A DNA stretch of 64,000 nucleotides, taken from NCBI RefSeq assembly GCF_002162375.1, contig NZ_CP021425.1:620001-684000 (forward strand), in the 5' to 3' direction. A program made the position numbers and the translations under genes. Of this stretch, positions 60,643-64,000 are shown piece by piece. The notes beneath the pieces are model-generated. The model ran no database searches and had not been told where the DNA came from. It saw nothing but the letters and a program-made list of their open reading frames with translations. The DNA comes from Oleiphilus messinensis (GTDB taxonomy: Bacteria > Pseudomonadota > Gammaproteobacteria > Pseudomonadales > Oleiphilaceae). Position 1 is the first letter of the stretch. Every line of letters begins with the position of its first letter.

Positions 60643-63005
60643 AGAATACGTCGGTCCGTATTGCCACTACCGTCCACCGCGACGAACTCGAATTTTCCGG
60701 GGTGCTCCGGTTTGAAGGCAACACTTTGATTCGGCGCGGTCTGTTTCCACAACTGGCCATTTACATACCAGCCAATGTGCTCGATTCCCCCCAAAGTACT
60801 GAGCGCTATTGTGGGTAACTCGTTGCTACCCGGAGGGGGTTGAATAAGGGTATCGGTCTCGGGTTTGTGTATGACCAGACTCTGACCACTTAATTCAGCG
60901 GGTTGTTCGCAACGGGGATCAAGTGGCGGGACTTGTTGTCCACGCTTTTGCTCTGCTGGTAGCCATGGCTCTACTATCCCGGGCCAAAGTGCAACGCGAC
61001 GTTTTACCCGTTTGATGTTTACGCAATTCTGATCAACCCTCAGTCCGGTTTCGGGGTTAATCCAGATTGTCGTCAGAGGTGATCGATCCACCTGATTCTC
61101 TTGTGCCAGAGCATAAGTGGGTGGAACTTGCTTGTCGACACTCCACGATGTCAGGGTTTTGTGGCAGTGATTCGGTCGGGTATCGACTTTTTTCGTGCCC
61201 GTAGGCCAACAGATTTCAACATCTGTCACGGTACCAGGTCGGGTGATTGTCGTACGCCGTGCAGGCATTTGTTTAAACAGGGTGAACATGAGCGGGGTAG
61301 CTGTTACCGCGCCGAAATGCCCCGGTACCGGGGCTCCATCGGGCCTTCCTACCCAGACGCCGATGGTATAGTCTGATGACACGCCAATAGACCAGGCATC
61401 CCGGTAACCATAGCTAGTACCTGTTTTCCAGGCGATTCCGGGGTTGTCAGTATTGGAACCCCGTGCCCGTCGCGTCCGGAGCTGGTCGGGGTGTGGCGAG
61501 TCTTGTAATATCCGGTGTATCACCCAAGCGGTTCCCTCCGAAAACAGGCGTCTGTTCTTGAGCGGTTCATGGTGCTGGTAGCGAACCGGAGCGACCAATC
61601 CACCTCGAGCCAGACTGGCGAACCCGGAGACCAAAGCCTCCAGAGATGTACCGGTTCCACCCAGTATCAGAGCCAACCCTGGCGCCTCGTGATTCGGTAG
61701 TGTTAACGGTATTCCAATATGCTGCAAGCGACTGACGAAGGTTTTCGGGCCAAGCCGCGCTAATAAATCTACAGCGGGGATGTTTAAGGATTTTTGCAAT
61801 GCCGCTGTTGCGGATACCGGGCCATTGAAACCGCCTGAAAAATTATCGGGTTGATACAGGCCATAGCTTCTGGGAGTGTCAGTCAGGAGTGAGTGGGAAT
61901 GGATTAATCCGGCATCGATAGCCATCCCGTACAAGAATGGTTTTAACGTTGACCCGGGAGAGCGATCCGCGGTTACCATGTCGATATAACCAAAGCGTTG
62001 AGTATTCCCGAATTGGCCGCTGCCCACATAGGCTCTTGCTTCCATGTTCTGATTCTCGACAATCAGAACGGCGACACTGCTGTGAGCGGGGAGCTGCGCC
62101 GTATAAAGTTTGACGTAGTCTTGCACCCGCTGTTGCAAGTTGAACTCAAGCGTCGTTTGCAGTAGTGGTTCGGGGTTGTCCTGCATCAGGCGGCGCGCCA
62201 ATAGCGGTGCGAGCTGCGGACTTTGCAGGCCGAAGGCTGCGACTTTCTCCTGCCTGGCTTCAAGAACCGTCTGCTCAGTCCAGATTTGAAATTCCCCAAG
62301 CCGTTGCAATACTTTGTTCCGTGCCTGCTCGGCCCGGCCAGGATGACGATCAGGGCGGAATCGGCTTGGGGCCTGAGGTAGCACGGCCAGCAGGGCGGCT
62401 TCAGCATGACTGAGCTGGGCCGCCGACTTATTGAAGTAGCCAAAGGCGGCAGCCTCCACACCTTCCAGCGTCCCACCGAACGGCGCATTATTCAGATAAA
62501 GCGCTAAAATTTCCTGTTTATCGAGATGCCACTCCAATTGGATTGCGCGCAAAATCTGTGACAGTTTCCCGGGAACGGATCGTGGGTGGGGGTGCAACAG
62601 CCGAGCGACTTGCATGGTTATCGTCGAACCACCGGAAACAATCTTCCCACCTTGCACGTTTTGTAAAAATGCCCTGACCAAAGCAATTGGGTTGACGCCA
62701 GGATGATAGTAAAACCAGCGATCTTCGTAGCCCAGTAAGGCTTCGATATATCGCGGGGAGACCGCATCAAGGTGGGTGGGGTAGCGCCACACCCCTTTGT
62801 CGTCTGCAAAGCGGCGTAGCGGTATTCCGTCTCGATCGGTCACCACTTGCGCAAAATGGCGTTGGTGTTGTGGCAGATTGAGTGGAAAGCAGCGATCCAG
62901 AACAATCAAAACCAGGGCCATCAACATGATTGGAGTGGCAATGCGCAATAACCGTGCTGAGCGTCGTAACCCTCCTGCTTTGAGAAAGCCCCGAGTGCTG
63001 TTCAT
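60534..63005 (-). CDS. pbpC: Penicillin-binding protein 1C
   Basis: An 823-residue bifunctional murein enzyme. The order is TM anchor (about 20-40), glycosyltransferase family 51 domain with the catalytic pair E94-D95 in GYEDRWFYYHPGVNP and SGGSTITMQVARLL, transpeptidase domain with S352-TLK, S406-LN and K527-TG motifs, and a C-terminal BiPBP_C-type beta domain (about 705-795). All catalytic motifs are present. The last 30 residues after YFTSS form a proline/serine tail overlapping the antisense gene. The ATG overlaps the stop of the alpha-2-macroglobulin gene by four bases (ATGA), the usual pbpC pairing. Confidence 0.95.
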   Translation of the reverse strand: MNSTRGFLKAGGLRRSARLLRIATPIMLMALVLIVLDRCFPLNLPQHQRHFAQVVTDRDGIPLRRFADDKGVWRYPTHLDAVSPRYIEALLGYEDRWFYYHPGVNPIALVRAFLQNVQGGKIVSGGSTITMQVARLLHPHPRSVPGKLSQILRAIQLEWHLDKQEILALYLNNAPFGGTLEGVEAAAFGYFNKSAAQLSHAEAALLAVLPQAPSRFRPDRHPGRAEQARNKVLQRLGEFQIWTEQTVLEARQEKVAAFGLQSPQLAPLLARRLMQDNPEPLLQTTLEFNLQQRVQDYVKLYTAQLPAHSSVAVLIVENQNMEARAYVGSGQFGNTQRFGYIDMVTADRSPGSTLKPFLYGMAIDAGLIHSHSLLTDTPRSYGLYQPDNFSGGFNGPVSATAALQKSLNIPAVDLLARLGPKTFVSRLQHIGIPLTLPNHEAPGLALILGGTGTSLEALVSGFASLARGGLVAPVRYQHHEPLKNRRLFSEGTAWVIHRILQDSPHPDQLRTRRARGSNTDNPGIAWKTGTSYGYRDAWSIGVSSDYTIGVWVGRPDGAPVPGHFGAVTATPLMFTLFKQMPARRTTITRPGTVTDVEICWPTGTKKVDTRPNHCHKTLTSWSVDKQVPPTYALAQENQVDRSPLTTIWINPETGLRVDQNCVNIKRVKRRVALWPGIVEPWLPAEQKRGQQVPPLDPRCEQPAELSGQSLVIHKPETDTLIQPPPGSNELPTIALSTLGGIEHIGWYVNGQLWKQTAPNQSVAFKPEHPGKFEFVAVDGSGNTDRRILYFTSSRRPAPKPGSDISLRSSVESPALSEPKPESG

Positions 63006-64000
63006 TGGCGGGGAAGCACCTTGAGTTTATCTTGCGTAAATCCCACTCCCCGATGTTCAGGACGATACATATCTTCGACAAAAGGCGCTGGAACTTGATA
63101 GATTCCGGGAGTAACAGCCCGCGCCAGATAAAACAGGTTCGCCTTCTGATACCGTAGATCGATGGCCGCAATGTAACGGTCATCTCGATATTCCTGATAG
63201 GTAATTGTGGTTCCGGAAATCAGCTTTTGTACGGGCTGATTGTTGATCACAAAGTCATTCAGGTTCACTGCATGGCTGAGATTTTGGTTTTCCAGCTCCA
63301 AGCCTGCAGGTAATAGATCGACGACGAGCGTATCCGGATGACGGTCTTCACTGTTTACCTGCAAATGTACCAGTAGCAATTCGCCGGATTTAATCTGGTC
63401 TGGATCGATCGCCTCACCTTGAGTATTGTAATATTGTCGGCTGATATGGTAGCCCGCATCAGTAACCGGGGCGGGGGTTTTTGGATAGCCGCGGTAAGTT
63501 CGTTCGATGAACAGTGGGCCTGTACCGTTGTTGGTGAGATTAATACGCTTGAGTAACTGCTTTGAATTGAGTTCGAGGAGCTCGCTCACGGTTTGTTTCC
63601 TCTCAAAGCGGTTTTCCCCCAGTGTGATGTTCGCCTCCCAACCTGTGTCAATTTTGTTTTCCAGTTGCAAACCGGTCATGAATAATGCATTTCGCTCCTG
63701 CGTGCTCAACCAACGCCTTTGGTAGATCTGGTCGGTCAATTCATTGGCCCAGGTGAGCGCCGTATGTTCTTCGATATGATGTTCCAGCATTAGCGCGATC
63801 ATCAAGGCACGATCCCGAAGTGGAGTTCCGTAATCACCCAGATAGCGGTGCTGATCGCGTGTTGTATGGATCGCTTTTTCGATTGCTTGTTCGGCCCGTG
63901 ATGGGTCTCCCTGTAGTCTCAGAGCTGCCGCCAGGTGCAAATACGGCAGACCGGATTCCACTGGTGCATGTCCCCGCGTTGTGTGGGTGTCCAGTTGTAG
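63002..64000 (-). CDS. Alpha-2-macroglobulin family protein (YfhM-like), C-terminal end only
   Basis: The frame is open to the window edge, so the start lies outside. The visible 332 residues are the C-terminal part of a bacterial alpha-2-macroglobulin: the helical toroid segment (YLHLAAALRLQGDPSRAEQA, WLSTQERNALFMTGLQLENK) and the receptor-binding-type end (VDLLPAGLELENQNL, YRDDRYIAAIDLRYQKANLF, YLARAVTPGIYQVPAPFVED, MYRPEHRGVGF). These periplasmic lipoproteins trap foreign proteases and shield the wall synthesised by PBP1C, which fits the four-base overlap with pbpC. Confidence 0.94.
   Translation of the reverse strand, partial: LQLDTHTTRGHAPVESGLPYLHLAAALRLQGDPSRAEQAIEKAIHTTRDQHRYLGDYGTPLRDRALMIALMLEHHIEEHTALTWANELTDQIYQRRWLSTQERNALFMTGLQLENKIDTGWEANITLGENRFERKQTVSELLELNSKQLLKRINLTNNGTGPLFIERTYRGYPKTPAPVTDAGYHISRQYYNTQGEAIDPDQIKSGELLLVHLQVNSEDRHPDTLVVDLLPAGLELENQNLSHAVNLNDFVINNQPVQKLISGTTITYQEYRDDRYIAAIDLRYQKANLFYLARAVTPGIYQVPAPFVEDMYRPEHRGVGFTQDKLKVLPRQ

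Noticed and set aside
1-64000. CRISPR arrays, tRNA or rRNA genes, prophage or insertion sequences
   Set aside because: None was found: no regularly spaced 25-40 bp repeats with unique spacers, no cloverleaf with a conserved T-loop, and no transposase or integrase motif in the translated frames.

Overview
The window looks like chromosomal DNA of a free-living, probably aquatic gammaproteobacterium. GC is roughly half by eye. Pointers are an RNase II with its S1 domain, PBP1C next to an alpha-2-macroglobulin, YchJ, SlyD, a CspA-type protein, PpnP, a MaoP/DUF413 homologue, small families common in gammaproteobacteria (DUF3565, DUF2288, DUF2237, DUF2505) and rich c-di-GMP signalling. The species cannot be fixed from sequence reading alone. 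I saw no rRNA, tRNA, insertion sequence, phage, integrase or CRISPR array.

Layout. 1-9.5 kb: envelope and housekeeping genes (PEBP-like secreted protein, AraC regulator, FemAB-like acyltransferase, DUF3047 protein, OmpA with thrombospondin-3 calcium repeats, lytic transglycosylase, YceB-like and DUF2505 proteins, RNase II). 9.6-19.2 kb: two large membrane GGDEF-EAL proteins enclose three co-directional genes for two periplasmic solute-binding proteins and a beta-barrel-like protein. No permease or ATPase is present, so this may be a ligand-sensing c-di-GMP module. 19.9-30.3 kb: an extended ter (tellurium/chemical-stress) cluster with StiP, HAD, PRTase-TRSP, two TerD, HAD-IB, TerB, TerA-like, TerZ-like, a TerD-AIM24 fusion and, divergently, a DUF475/TerC-type membrane protein. 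Hairpins lie in four of its intergenic gaps. 30.4-44.4 kb: AEC transporter, HD-GYP phosphodiesterase, HSL-type esterase, a small secreted protein, a hybrid histidine kinase, TVP38 and DUF502 membrane proteins, PpnP, an exported unknown, a SWIM protein, DUF3565, a PanE-like reductase and DUF2237. 44.6-49.3 kb: a DUF4214 secreted protein with a long acidic pentapeptide tail, a KefB-type antiporter and a small membrane protein. 49.7-64 kb: unknowns, DUF2288, SulP, DUF2461, MaoP, YchJ, SlyD, Csp, a zinc-ribbon protein, a double-GST_N protein, a PGAP1-like lipase, PBP1C and the end of an alpha-2-macroglobulin.

Recurring themes. (i) c-di-GMP and sensor genes: two GGDEF-EAL proteins, one HD-GYP protein and one hybrid kinase, all with apparently intact catalytic motifs. 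(ii) Short 13-18 bp tandem repeats lie just downstream of stop codons at five loci. (iii) Three CRP/Vfr-like TGTGA-N6-TCACA palindromes occur in promoter regions. (iv) Two terminator hairpins share a 16-base core with a compensatory base change. Family names come from reading translated sequence and remembered family signatures; no database search was run.
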